Made by a program: the position numbers and the translations under genes. From Planctomycetaceae bacterium (GTDB lineage: Bacteria; Planctomycetota; Planctomycetia; Planctomycetales; Planctomycetaceae), in contig JAQWSQ010000017.1 of assembly GCA_029243145.1 (NCBI GenBank), positions 27,849 through 91,848 of the forward strand: a stretch of 64,000 nucleotides of DNA. The letters run 5' to 3'. Positions within the stretch are counted from its first letter, which is position 1; every line of letters begins with the position of its first letter. The notes beneath the pieces were generated by a model, which made no database searches, was not told where the DNA came from, and worked only from the letters and a program-made list of their open reading frames with translations. Below are positions 27,629-36,740 of the stretch, in pieces.

Positions 27629-30600
27629 ATGGGACTGATCAACTTCTCCCTGAAAAATCCTTTTGCAGTTCTCTCTGGGGCCATCGCGGCTTGTCTGCTT
27701 GGGCTGGCAGTGATCCCCGGTATTACCATTGATATTCTTCCCGACTTCAAAGAGCCCGTGGTCGTCAGTTATTTTTCCTATCCCGGTTTACCCACGATGG
27801 ACATGGAAAAGTCGGTGACTTCGCGTGTCGAACGCGCCTTAACGCTAGCTGGTAAAATCGAGCATCAGGAATCACGGACAGTCCCCGGAGCTACCGTCAT
27901 CAAGGTGTTCTTCCAGCCGGGCGCTGATCCAAGTTCGGCAATGAACGATATCGTGAATCTCGAAGCGAGCGACATGTTCCACTTACCACCGGGGATTGAA
28001 TGGCCGTTCACTCTGCGGAGTGAACCCGCGAACCTGCCCGTTGTGCTAGCTGCGATATCGGGAGAAGGGATGGGAGAATCGCAGTTGTATCAGATTGGTT
28101 ATTACGCGGTCCGAAACAAAATGGGGGGGCTCAAAGGAGTTCAGATTCCACACCCGTTTGGCGGGAAATTCCGTCAGATGATGGTCTATGTTGATCCTGG
28201 AAAGTTACAGGCACATCACATCAGCGCAACCGAAGTCGTGGAAGCGATGCGCAAATCGAATCTCGTTCTTGCTGCCGGGTCTGCCCGCATCGGAGGGACC
28301 GATTATCAGATTCATCCTCGGAATACACTTCCCACAACCGATGAAATTGCCGCGATCCCGGTGGCTGTCCGGGATGGTCGCCCGATATTTATTCGCGATG
28401 TCGGCCGCGTCGTCGATGATGCAGCCCTGCAATACAATGTGGTACGTGTGAATGGAAAACGATCCGTTTATTGCCCGTTGCTACGTGAACCGGGAGAAAA
28501 CACAATTGCCGTCGTTGACCGAATTTATGAAGGAATCGCGACCGAAATTCCGAATATGAAAGCTCGCGGCGACATTCCTGAAGAGACGGAAGTGACGCTG
28601 GTTTCCGATCAGTCGCAGTATATTCGGAAAGCGATGACAAACCTTTACCGTCAGGTTGGGTTGGGAGCGGCGTTGGTGGCCGTTGTTGTCTTCGTCTTTT
28701 TGAGACGCCTGATTCCGACGATTGTGATCGTCTCGACGATCGTACTGGCAATCTTGATCGGAGCACTCGGTTTTGCCTTTACCGGACAAACGATTAACGT
28801 CATGACGTTGGGGGGGATCGCTCTCGCCATCGGCACGGTTGTGGACGCGGGGATTGTGGTGGTCGAAAACATTATCCGTCATCAACGGATGGGGAAATCA
28901 GGTCTCGATGCGGCTCGCGAAGGAACCGCTGAAGTTGCTGGTCCAATTTTCGCTGGAACCATTACAACATTGGCCGTTTTTCTGCCGGCCATATTTCTCA
29001 CCGGCATGATTAAATACCTGTTCCAACCACTCTCACTCGCTGCGACATTTACGATTGGTGCTTCCTACATTCTTGCTTTGACGGTTGTGCCAGCGTTTTG
29101 TGCAAGATTCGTACGGGAGCGAGTTCAGCAAAAAAGTGATCCGGCGACGACGACTGAAGATGATTCGACCAAGCCGCGCGGTCTCTACGGAAACTTGCTC
29201 GCTGGATTCTTGAAAACACCCGCACTCACGGCACTAGTTATTATCGTGGGGGTGGGATTCTCCTTCACTCTCTGGCCATTTCTTGGCAGCGAACTCTTCC
29301 CGAACGTCGATGCCGGAACGTTTGAATTGCGCATCAAAACAACTCCCGGTACAGAATTACTGGAAACGGAAAAGTTGGTCGCAAGACTCGAAGACTCCAT
29401 TCAAGAAGTGATTCCCGCAGAGCAGATCGAAACACTGATCTCGAATATCGGCCTCCCTGTTGGTAAGGGAGCTGGTTTTTCGACGGTTCTCAGTTCCAAC
29501 TCTGGCCCCGACACCGCTTACATTATTGTCAACATGAAGCAGGCAGGACGACGCACCAGCACTGAAACCTACATCAAACAATTGCGCTCCAAACTCAACG
29601 ACGAGTACCCCATGGAAAAATTCCTGTTTGTCTCGGGAGGAATTGTGAACATGGCTCTCAACAAAGGTGTTCCCGTTCCGATCAGTGTTCAGCTTTCGGC
29701 AGGAACTCTGGGGCAGTGTCGAGATGCTGCCGAGCGAGTCGTCGATGTACTCAAAGAAATTCCCGGAACGGCCGATGTTCAGATTGCCCAATCATTGGAT
29801 TACCCACAGTTTGATGTCAAAGTCGATCGAACTCGGGCCAAATACCTAGGCCTCGATCAGGAAGAAGTGGCTCAAACGATCTTAACGGCGCTCGGTTCGA
29901 GTGTCGGGTATGCTCCGACAATCTGGATTGACCCCAAGTCGGGTGTCGACTTCTTCATGGGTGTACAATATGAAGACAACCAGATGGAATCGCTTGACGA
30001 AATTCGCAACATTCCGCTTTCACTGGAGACTCCCGACGGTCCTATCACAATCCCGCTTTCCAACATTGCGAAAATCAATCGGGTGACGATTCCTGGTGAA
30101 ATTCAGCATTACAATATCTCCCGAGTGAACGATGTGCATGTGAATGTCACCGGAAGAGATATTGGCTCGGTGGCCCGTGATGTCGAGAATGCATTGGCCG
30201 AAATGGAATTTGAAAACGGCGTCGCTGCGACCATTCGTGGTCCCGTTGAAACCATGAAGTCGGGCATGTCATTACTGGGAGTAGGTCTTGCGGTTGCCGG
30301 TTTGCTGGTTTACCTCGTGTTGATGGCCCAGTTCCGTTCGTTCCTCGATCCCCTGATCATCATGATCGCCGTACCTTTAGGACTTGGCGGCGTGATTACC
30401 GTGTTGTACCTGACAAAGACAAATATCAACATTCAGTCGCTGATGGGGACGTTGATGATGATCGGCGTGGTGGTGAATAACTCGATCCTGTTGGTGGAAT
30501 TCGCCAATCGTCGCCGAGAAGAAGGGCTTTCATCTGCGGATGCCGCTTTGTCGGCTGCCCAAGTTCGATTGCGTCCGATCCTGATGACCTCACTCACGCT

Positions 30601-30778
30601 GGTCGCCTCAATGTTACCGCTGGCAATTCAATTTACACCGGGGAATGAAGCGATGATCCCACTCGCTCGTGCATTGCTGGGAGGCATGATCGTCTCGACC
30701 GTGCTGACTCTCATCTTGGTGCCTTGCATCTATTCTCTCGTGCATCGGGACGAGAGCGCGAAGCCAGTGACAACTTAA
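27629..30778 (+). CDS. RND-family efflux transporter
   Basis: 1049 residues, full RND length, with twelve membrane helices and two large periplasmic loops. TM4 reads 'GTVVDAGIVVVENIIRH': the first proton-relay Asp is kept but the second position is Ala, unlike AcrB (Asp-Asp) and more like heavy-metal-type or other RND branches. TM2-3 segments 'IPTIVIVSTIVLAILIGALG' and the TM10-11 region 'IGVVVNNSILLVEFANRRR' are typical. It should export substrates with proton influx, together with the adjacent fusion protein and the divergent TolC-like protein. The substrate is not predictable. Confidence 0.95.
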   Translation: MGLINFSLKNPFAVLSGAIAACLLGLAVIPGITIDILPDFKEPVVVSYFSYPGLPTMDMEKSVTSRVERALTLAGKIEHQESRTVPGATVIKVFFQPGADPSSAMNDIVNLEASDMFHLPPGIEWPFTLRSEPANLPVVLAAISGEGMGESQLYQIGYYAVRNKMGGLKGVQIPHPFGGKFRQMMVYVDPGKLQAHHISATEVVEAMRKSNLVLAAGSARIGGTDYQIHPRNTLPTTDEIAAIPVAVRDGRPIFIRDVGRVVDDAALQYNVVRVNGKRSVYCPLLREPGENTIAVVDRIYEGIATEIPNMKARGDIPEETEVTLVSDQSQYIRKAMTNLYRQVGLGAALVAVVVFVFLRRLIPTIVIVSTIVLAILIGALGFAFTGQTINVMTLGGIALAIGTVVDAGIVVVENIIRHQRMGKSGLDAAREGTAEVAGPIFAGTITTLAVFLPAIFLTGMIKYLFQPLSLAATFTIGASYILALTVVPAFCARFVRERVQQKSDPATTTEDDSTKPRGLYGNLLAGFLKTPALTALVIIVGVGFSFTLWPFLGSELFPNVDAGTFELRIKTTPGTELLETEKLVARLEDSIQEVIPAEQIETLISNIGLPVGKGAGFSTVLSSNSGPDTAYIIVNMKQAGRRTSTETYIKQLRSKLNDEYPMEKFLFVSGGIVNMALNKGVPVPISVQLSAGTLGQCRDAAERVVDVLKEIPGTADVQIAQSLDYPQFDVKVDRTRAKYLGLDQEEVAQTILTALGSSVGYAPTIWIDPKSGVDFFMGVQYEDNQMESLDEIRNIPLSLETPDGPITIPLSNIAKINRVTIPGEIQHYNISRVNDVHVNVTGRDIGSVARDVENALAEMEFENGVAATIRGPVETMKSGMSLLGVGLAVAGLLVYLVLMAQFRSFLDPLIIMIAVPLGLGGVITVLYLTKTNINIQSLMGTLMMIGVVVNNSILLVEFANRRREEGLSSADAALSAAQVRLRPILMTSLTLVASMLPLAIQFTPGNEAMIPLARALLGGMIVSTVLTLILVPCIYSLVHRDESAKPVTT

Positions 30779-30908
30779 TGGACGGCTTTCTCGGTGAGGG
30801 ACTACAATCTTGCGAGTTTGACAGGCCATGAATGACGGTATTTGACAGTGTGTCTAGAGTATTAGTAATTAGTCCCCATCAAGTCGTCCCAAGCACGAGG
30901 TTTCTGTC

Positions 30909-31481
30909 ATGCGTTTTCTATCAATCGTTGTCGCTAGCGTATTGGGCAGCATGGGGGGCGTCTTTGCCGACGAGAACTCCCGCGAATTATTCTCGTTCAC
31001 CACGCCCACGGACAGCCGACAATGGCAGCCCGTGAATGATGGTGTGATGGGCGGACGTTCTGTCGGGCAGTTCGAAATCACCAACGATGAGACTATGAAA
31101 TTCTTTGGAACACTTTCGCTGAAAAATAATGGTGGTTTCGCTTCAGTGCGGAGCAGAGCGTCAAAATTGAATCTCACAAAAGGTGATCAACTTGTGATGC
31201 GAGTTCGAGGTGATGGTCGCAACTATACATTCAATTTGTACGTTCCCACACGTAGGATCGCGTTTTCATATCGTGAAGAGTTTGAGACCAAAAAGGATGA
31301 GTGGGTGGAAGTGGTATTGCCGTTGGAGCAATTCAAAGCGACTTCGTTTGGGCGAGAGCTACGAAATCAATCACTTGATCCCGCAACCGTTAGTGGTATC
31401 GGGATTTTATTGGGAGACAAAAAGGAAGGTCCATTTGTATTAGAAATCGATTGGATCAAAGTACAATCGGGGTCAGAGTGA
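30909..31481 (+). CDS. Secreted CIA30-family protein
   Basis: 190 residues with a signal peptide (about 1-21). The rest matches the CIA30 (NADH:ubiquinone oxidoreductase intermediate-associated protein 30) beta-sandwich: 'RQWQPVNDGVMGGRSVGQFE' near the N-terminus, 'GGFASVRSRASKLNL' in the middle, and 'GPFVLEIDWIKV' at the end. In bacteria such proteins are of unknown function and resemble carbohydrate-binding folds. Two TTGACA hexamers at 30818 and 30842 lie upstream as possible -35 elements, but no convincing -10 goes with them. Confidence 0.85.
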   Translation: MRFLSIVVASVLGSMGGVFADENSRELFSFTTPTDSRQWQPVNDGVMGGRSVGQFEITNDETMKFFGTLSLKNNGGFASVRSRASKLNLTKGDQLVMRVRGDGRNYTFNLYVPTRRIAFSYREEFETKKDEWVEVVLPLEQFKATSFGRELRNQSLDPATVSGIGILLGDKKEGPFVLEIDWIKVQSGSE

Positions 31482-31549
31482 GTCTGCTAATATAATTGAG
31501 ACATCATGCGGAATCTTTCAACAAGAGATATTCTGTTGAAAGCCAGTAA

Positions 31550-32959
31550 CTAAAGGTCGTATTCTTTGATCTTACGATAGAGCGTTCGTTCGCCGATGCC
31601 GAGAATCTTGGCGGTTTCCTCCCGCTTGCCGTCGGTCAATTCGAGCGCTTTGCTGATGTAATATTTTTCGACATCATTCAGATTCTTGCCGACCAGTTGA
31701 TCGACTCCTGAGACACCACTGGCGATCTCTTCTTCGGTCAATTCCCCCGCGAGTTCTGCGACTTCGTCGGGAAGATCGTCAACATCCAACAGGCCATCAG
31801 TATCCAGCACCATCATTCGTTCGACAGCATTGCGAAGTTGGCGGATATTTCCGGGCCAATCATATTCAAAGAGTGCATGTCGAGCGCGACGTGAGAACCC
31901 TTGGACCTCTTTACCATAACGCTCCGAGAGTTCTTTCACAAAATGGTTCATGAGGAGGTCCAGGTCTCCCTGACGGTCTCGCAATGGTGGTAGCTCAATC
32001 CGAACGACACTTAATCGGTAGTAAAGATCTTCGCGAAACCTTTTATCGGCAACCATTTGTTTGATATCTGCATTGGTGGCGGCGACCAGTCTCACGTTGA
32101 CTTCGAGTTCGTCATTCGAACCAAGCCGTGTGATCTTACGATCTTCGAGAACGCGCAACAATTTGACCTGGATGTCGAGTGGCATCTCGCCGACTTCGTC
32201 CAGAAAGAGCGTCCCGCCGTTTGCATGTTCGAACTTACCAATCCGCTTCCCCACGGCACCCGTGAATGCTCCCGCTTCATGACCAAACAATTCGCTTTCC
32301 AGAATACTTTCTGGTAAAGCCGCAATATTGAGTGGTACGAATGGCTTATTTTTGCGAGGAGAGTTTTGATGAATCGCGCGGGCTACCAGCTCTTTGCCCG
32401 TTCCGCTTGCTCCCTCAATGAGAACAGTGCTATCAGTCGGCGCGACGTTTTTGAGGATGTCGATGATCCGTTGCATTTGTGGGCTGTTACCAACGACTCC
32501 TTCAAACCCAAATTTCTCATCAAGTCGGCGACTCAATTCTGCATTGCGACGAATCAAACGAATGTTCGATGCTGCTTTTTCGACCGCCGACCGAAGCTCG
32601 GTGATGTCGAGTGGTTTCGAGAGATACGTGAACGCACCATGTTGCATGGCGGTGACGGCCGAGCTGATCGATCCATGACCGGTCACGACAATCACGGAAG
32701 CTTCAGGGAGTTCTTCGCGTGCTTTCTGCAAGACGGCCAATCCGTCGACTTCTCCCATGACCATATCTGTGACGACAATGTCGTAGTTCTCAGATTCGAT
32801 CTGAGAGATTCCACGTTCTCCCGAGTTGGCTATGGTGCAATCGCAGCCGATCTTCTTGAGGGAATCGGCGACAGCCTGCGCATGCGCTTCATCATCATCA
32901 ACAACCAAGACATCGATGGGGATTTCTTTGAGTTCGCGAGCGTCTTGCTGATCTGCCAT
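31550..32959 (-). CDS. NtrC-type sigma-54 response regulator
   Basis: 469 residues. Receiver domain (about 15-130) with acidic pocket 'DDDE' and phospho-acceptor Asp65 in 'VVTDMVMG'. AAA+ domain (about 155-390) with Walker A 'GASGTGKE' (183-190), the sigma-54 contact loop 'GAFTGA' (230-235) and '[12 protein letters not shown]'. A Fis-type helix-turn-helix closes the protein ('[19 protein letters not shown]'). It activates sigma-54 promoters when phosphorylated. It lies 112 bases downstream of the histidine kinase on the same strand and is presumably its partner. Confidence 0.95.
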   Translation of the reverse strand: MADQQDARELKEIPIDVLVVDDDEAHAQAVADSLKKIGCDCTIANSGERGISQIESENYDIVVTDMVMGEVDGLAVLQKAREELPEASVIVVTGHGSISSAVTAMQHGAFTYLSKPLDITELRSAVEKAASNIRLIRRNAELSRRLDEKFGFEGVVGNSPQMQRIIDILKNVAPTDSTVLIEGASGTGKELVARAIHQNSPRKNKPFVPLNIAALPESILESELFGHEAGAFTGAVGKRIGKFEHANGGTLFLDEVGEMPLDIQVKLLRVLEDRKITRLGSNDELEVNVRLVAATNADIKQMVADKRFREDLYYRLSVVRIELPPLRDRQGDLDLLMNHFVKELSERYGKEVQGFSRRARHALFEYDWPGNIRQLRNAVERMMVLDTDGLLDVDDLPDEVAELAGELTEEEIASGVSGVDQLVGKNLNDVEKYYISKALELTDGKREETAKILGIGERTLYRKIKEYDL

Positions 32960-33001
32960 GAATCGTCCCTCAATCGGTCATATTTGCAGTTTCTGCCGGA
33001 T

Positions 33002-33015
33002 TGGCAGTACTGCCA
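33002..33015. promoter_or_regulatory. Perfect 14-base palindrome between kinase and regulator
   Basis: TGGCAGTACTGCCA reads the same on both strands and lies in the 112-base gap between the kinase stop and the regulator start. A dimeric repressor or the regulator's own site is possible. The spacing does not fit a -24/-12 sigma-54 promoter. Confidence 0.35.
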
Positions 33016-33071
33016 TTTGTGCAGGGATCGTACCTGATTGAAACAAGTGAGGCCAGCGAGTGGGCCTGAAA

Positions 33072-33797
33072 TCAGGGTTTTGGCACCGGAAAGGTGAGAG
33101 TCATGCGGGTTCCGCGATCTGGTTCGCTCTCACAAGAGATTTGCCCGCGGTGTGCTTCGACGATCTTGCGGACAGTCGAGAGTCCCAGACCGCTGCCGTT
33201 GGCCTTCCGGGAGTAAAACGCGCGAAAGATTTTTGCACACGCCTCTTTCGGCATCCCCTGACCATTATCGATCACCTCCAGAACGACAGCCTCGTTCTTC
33301 AGTGATGTTTGCAGTTCAATGACGCCTCCCTCGGGCATGGCGTCGAGAGAGTTTCGGGCCAGGTTTTGTAAGACCTGTTTCATGAGAACCGAATCGATGG
33401 GGATCTCGGGAAGATCGGCTGCCGGGTGGAAGCTGATTTCGACTTTGACAGATTCTGCCTGTGGTTTGAAGAAGTCGAGGAACTGTTTTACGACTTCGTT
33501 GAGATCGGTAGGTTCTAGCTCAATCTCGCCCACTCGAACAAACTGCAGATATGCTTCCAGGATATTTTCCAGATGATTGCATTCCGTCTGGATCGTGTCC
33601 AATTTGGTGTGCAGTCGCCTGCTGTTGGCAGATTCATCATCGGGGAGATCTTCGGCAACCAGCTTGAGGTTCATGCTGATCGTGGAAAGAGGATTCCGAA
33701 TTTCGTGAGCAAGAGCACCGGCAAGCTCAGCGATCTCGGCATATTGTTTATGCCAACGCTCAGCTTCGGAAACAGATTCAGAGGTGATGTCCGACAT
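33072..33797 (-). CDS. Soluble histidine kinase lacking a sensor domain
   Basis: 241 residues from the ATG at 33797; upstream in-frame codons would run into the pnp terminator. The HisKA domain starts near residue 20 with phospho-acceptor His31 in 'GALAHEIRNPLSTI'. The HATPase domain has an N box ('QVLQNLARNSLDAMPEGG'), G1 'VIDNGQGMP' and G2 'GSGLGLSTVRKIV'. There is no signal, membrane helix, PAS, GAF or HAMP segment, so sensing must come from a partner or from the roughly 20-residue leader. It is probably cotranscribed with the NtrC-type regulator. Confidence 0.92.
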   Translation of the reverse strand: MSDITSESVSEAERWHKQYAEIAELAGALAHEIRNPLSTISMNLKLVAEDLPDDESANSRRLHTKLDTIQTECNHLENILEAYLQFVRVGEIELEPTDLNEVVKQFLDFFKPQAESVKVEISFHPAADLPEIPIDSVLMKQVLQNLARNSLDAMPEGGVIELQTSLKNEAVVLEVIDNGQGMPKEACAKIFRAFYSRKANGSGLGLSTVRKIVEAHRGQISCESEPDRGTRMTLTFPVPKP

Positions 33798-33830
33798 GAG
33801 AGGCCGGTATCCCAAAAAGTCACAGGTGCA

Positions 33831-33860
33831 AAGAAAATCCCCCCTCAATATGAGGGGGGA
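33831..33860 (-). terminator. Terminator of the rpsO-pnp operon
   Basis: A perfect 10-base stem, TCCCCCCTCA against TGAGGGGGGA with a three-base loop, is followed on the minus strand by TTTTCTTT. It lies 36 bases after the pnp stop and before the kinase start. Confidence 0.8.
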
Positions 33861-33895
33861 TGGAAATTCTCTGAGCTTTGATCACAAGGATCAAA

Positions 33896-36019
33896 CTACT
33901 CTTCCTCGCCGCCATCCCCTTCTTCGCCACTCGCTTCGAGTAGCACTTTGCGGGACAGCTTCACGCGATTTTGATCGTCGACTGCAATCACTTTCACTTC
34001 GAGGTAATCGCCGACTTTACAGATATCGGTCACATTCTTGACGAACCCGTCAGAGAGTTCGGAGATGTGACAGAGTCCATCTTTACCCGGTGCAATTTCA
34101 ACAAAGGCACCGAAATCTTTGATCGCGGAAACCTTGCCTTTGTAGACGCGGCCGACTTTGATCTCTTCGGTCAGTGCTTCCACACGAGCCAATGCGGCTT
34201 CTGCGGAAGCGGCATCGATCGACGAGACAAGCACGGTGCCATCTTCTTCGACATCCAGGTTCGCGCCGGTTTCTTCCTGAATGGCACGGATGGTTTTTCC
34301 ACCAGGACCAATCAGCAAGCCGATCTTTTCAGGATCAATTTTGGTTTTGAGCAATCGCGGTGCGTTGATCGAAATCTCTTTACGAGGTCGAGCAATCACG
34401 CTGAGCATGTTTCGCAATAACTCTTTCCGGGCCTCTTTGGCCTGTTCCAAAGTTGCGCGAATAATGTCTTCGTTGATGCCATCAATTTTCAGGTCGAGCT
34501 GAATTCCGGTGACACCTTTTCCAGTTCCCGCAATTTTGAAGTCCATGTCGCCGAAGTGATCTTCGTCACCCATGATGTCGGTGAGTAGGACATACTTTTC
34601 GTCGCTCTCTTTGACAACACCAATCGAAATTCCTGCGACTGGTTGCGAAATGGGAACTCCGGCATCCATCAATGCGAGAGTCGCAGAGCAAACGGAAGCC
34701 ATTGAGGAAGACCCGTTCGATTCCATGATGTCGGAGATCAAGCGAATGGTGTAAGGGAACTTGTCCTTCGGTGGCAAGACTGATTGGACGGATCGTTCGG
34801 CCAACATGCCGTGACCAATCTCACGCCGACCCGGTCCACGAATCGGACGCACTTCACCGACCGAGAAGGAAGGGAAGTTATAATCGAGCATGAATCGCTT
34901 GGAGTATTCTTCCAGCAAGCCATCGACTCGTTGTTGATCGCGAGATGTTCCGAGGACCAATGTGGCCAACGATTGTGTTTCACCACGCGTGAACAAGGCA
35001 GAGCCGTGAACTTTGGGCAGCAGGTCAACATCGCAAGTGATCTTACGCATGTCGGTCGGAGCTCGTCCGTCGAGACGTTTGCCTTCGAAGATCAACTCTT
35101 TGAACACAATCGCTTCGAGGTCATGAAAAGCCGCTTTGAACTGAGACATTGTCCAGCCCTGTTCGGTCTCTTCGGCACCATCCGGGAAGTATTGTTCTTT
35201 GAGTGAAGTCTTCAGTTCTTTCACTGCACCGGCTCGGTCTTGCTTCATGCCGGCAACTTTGGCGTCTTTCAGAGCGTCCTTCGATTTTGCAATCAGTTCT
35301 GTGAGGAACGGGCATTCTCCGGGTGCTTCGAAAGGTGTTTTCTCGACGCCGACTTTTTCAGCCAGCTCGATTTGCAGGGCACACAATTCGACAATGTTCT
35401 TGTGAGCGAACATGATCGCATCGGCCATCTCATCTTCGGGAAGCTGTTCAGCAAACCCTTCGATCATGAGAACCGATTCGCTGCTCCCGGCGACGATCAA
35501 GTCGAGTGGGCTTTCTGAAGTTTCTTCCACGGTGGGGAAGAGTGTCAATTCTCCATCGACCATTCCCACACGAACAGCGGCAATAGGGCCGTCGAAAGGA
35601 AGGTCTGAAATCGACAGTGCTGCCGAAGCTCCGTTGATGGAAAGCACATCCGGGTCGTTGAGGCCATCATAGGCCAAAACATTGGACATGATTTGAACCT
35701 CATCCTTGTAACCTTTGGGGAACAAGGGGCGAATTGGCCGGTCGGTCAAACGACTGGTCAAAATTTCGCGGGTCGTTGGTCGTCCTTCACGCTTCAAGAA
35801 GCCACCAGGGAATTTTCCACCGGCTGCAAATCGCTCGCGATAATCACACGTTAGCGGAAAGAAATCGAGTCCCGGTCTTCCCGGTCCTCCTTGAGTCGCC
35901 ACAAAAACGACTGTTTCACCATATTGGACAAGGACGGCGGCGGAGGCCTGTTTCGCAATTTCGCCAGTTGTCAGTTTTAATGTCCGTCCTGCAATCTCCC
36001 GTTCGACTGATACCTTCAC
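33896..36019 (-). CDS. pnp: Polynucleotide phosphorylase
   Basis: 707 residues, the usual length. Two RNase PH domains span about 5-215 and 310-545, with 'GLDFFPLTCDYRERFAAGGKFPGGF' split by a helical linker, and the second core carries 'RGETQSLATLVLG' and 'DAGVPISQPVAGISIG'. They are followed by a KH domain ('KIGLLIGPGGKTIRAIQEET') and an S1 domain ('VYKGKVSAIKDFGAFVEIAPG'). It degrades RNA 3' to 5' by phosphorolysis and is a degradosome component. It lies downstream of rpsO, the classical order, and ends at a strong terminator. Confidence 0.97.
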   Translation of the reverse strand: MKVSVEREIAGRTLKLTTGEIAKQASAAVLVQYGETVVFVATQGGPGRPGLDFFPLTCDYRERFAAGGKFPGGFLKREGRPTTREILTSRLTDRPIRPLFPKGYKDEVQIMSNVLAYDGLNDPDVLSINGASAALSISDLPFDGPIAAVRVGMVDGELTLFPTVEETSESPLDLIVAGSSESVLMIEGFAEQLPEDEMADAIMFAHKNIVELCALQIELAEKVGVEKTPFEAPGECPFLTELIAKSKDALKDAKVAGMKQDRAGAVKELKTSLKEQYFPDGAEETEQGWTMSQFKAAFHDLEAIVFKELIFEGKRLDGRAPTDMRKITCDVDLLPKVHGSALFTRGETQSLATLVLGTSRDQQRVDGLLEEYSKRFMLDYNFPSFSVGEVRPIRGPGRREIGHGMLAERSVQSVLPPKDKFPYTIRLISDIMESNGSSSMASVCSATLALMDAGVPISQPVAGISIGVVKESDEKYVLLTDIMGDEDHFGDMDFKIAGTGKGVTGIQLDLKIDGINEDIIRATLEQAKEARKELLRNMLSVIARPRKEISINAPRLLKTKIDPEKIGLLIGPGGKTIRAIQEETGANLDVEEDGTVLVSSIDAASAEAALARVEALTEEIKVGRVYKGKVSAIKDFGAFVEIAPGKDGLCHISELSDGFVKNVTDICKVGDYLEVKVIAVDDQNRVKLSRKVLLEASGEEGDGGEEE

Positions 36020-36091
36020 TTATAATTCCTGATTCATTCTTACTTCCGACTCCGACACAATTGCGTCGAAGGAAGCTCCCCACGGGGATGA

Positions 36092-36361
36092 CTACTTCCG
36101 GATCGACAAGCGTTCGAGGATTTCCTGATACTTTTCCAGATCTTTGCTTTTCAGATAATCCAGCAATTTGCGGCGACGAGACACCATCTGTAGTAGTCCA
36201 CGACGACCAGCATGATCTTTGGCATTTTGCTTCAAATGCGCGGTCAATTGACCGATCCGCTTGGTCAGAATGGCGATCTGAACTTCGGGAGAACCGGTAT
36301 CCGATTCGCCTCGTTGGTAGTCAGAAATTGCCTGGACTTTTTGCTGTTTCGTAATCGTCAT
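36092..36361 (-). CDS. rpsO: Ribosomal protein S15
   Basis: 89 residues from the ATG at 36361, the standard S15 length; a TTG two codons upstream is not needed. Typical motifs: 'DTGSPEVQIAILTKRIGQLT', 'HLKQNAKDHAGRRGLLQMVS', 'RRRKLLDYLKSKD'. It binds 16S rRNA in the small-subunit platform. It is followed by pnp after 72 bases. The leader carries an inverted repeat that could be an autoregulatory element, as S15 represses its own mRNA in other bacteria. Confidence 0.97.
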   Translation of the reverse strand: MTITKQQKVQAISDYQRGESDTGSPEVQIAILTKRIGQLTAHLKQNAKDHAGRRGLLQMVSRRRKLLDYLKSKDLEKYQEILERLSIRK

Positions 36362-36379
36362 CGTCAATCCTAAACCATT

Positions 36380-36404
36380 AATGTCACACTACTTATGTGA
36401 CGTT
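36380..36404 (-). promoter_or_regulatory. Inverted repeat in rpsO leader
   Basis: Nine-base arms AATGTCACA and TGTGACGTT with one mismatch and a seven-base spacer, ending about 20 bases before the rpsO start. It could be an operator or an S15-responsive hairpin. No structure beyond the hairpin was verified. Confidence 0.35.
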
Positions 36405-36740
36405 ACCTAATCTCGTCTGAGACGTGAAGCGAATACAATTCGCCCCACGCAAGCCTTCCCTCGGGAAGACCATCAAGCCACCAATGTAGCAATCGACACT
36501 AAATATGCAATGCAACTGGCCATTTTTCGGGTTGATCAACACGATTCCTCCTGATTCTCCACCCAACACCAGCCTTTCTTGCCAGGCTCCCGTCTGCTTT
36601 CCTCTTCTGTATTTTGACTCATTAGAACTTTGAGAGAAAAATCGTAGTCCGTTTTTATGAATGGTCATCTCATCGGGATTTGTAAAATGGCTCCGCATTG
36701 GTCGATGAATTGGCAGGCGGGAGCTTGCTCGACTTACTCA
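36405..36740. other. Intergenic region upstream of rpsO, no gene seen
   Basis: About 340 bases between the rpsO leader repeat and the end of the broken gene. It should hold the rpsO promoter. An open frame of about 100 codons on the minus strand here lacks any recognisable protein pattern and a ribosome site, so I did not call it. Confidence 0.4.

Noticed and set aside
33002..33015. Sigma-54 promoter at the palindrome before the regulator gene
   Set aside because: The GG and GC dinucleotides are only seven bases apart instead of ten, so it does not match -24/-12 geometry.
36393..36698. About 100-codon minus-strand frame upstream of rpsO
   Set aside because: No ribosome site, no protein-like pattern, and it occupies the region that must hold the rpsO promoter.
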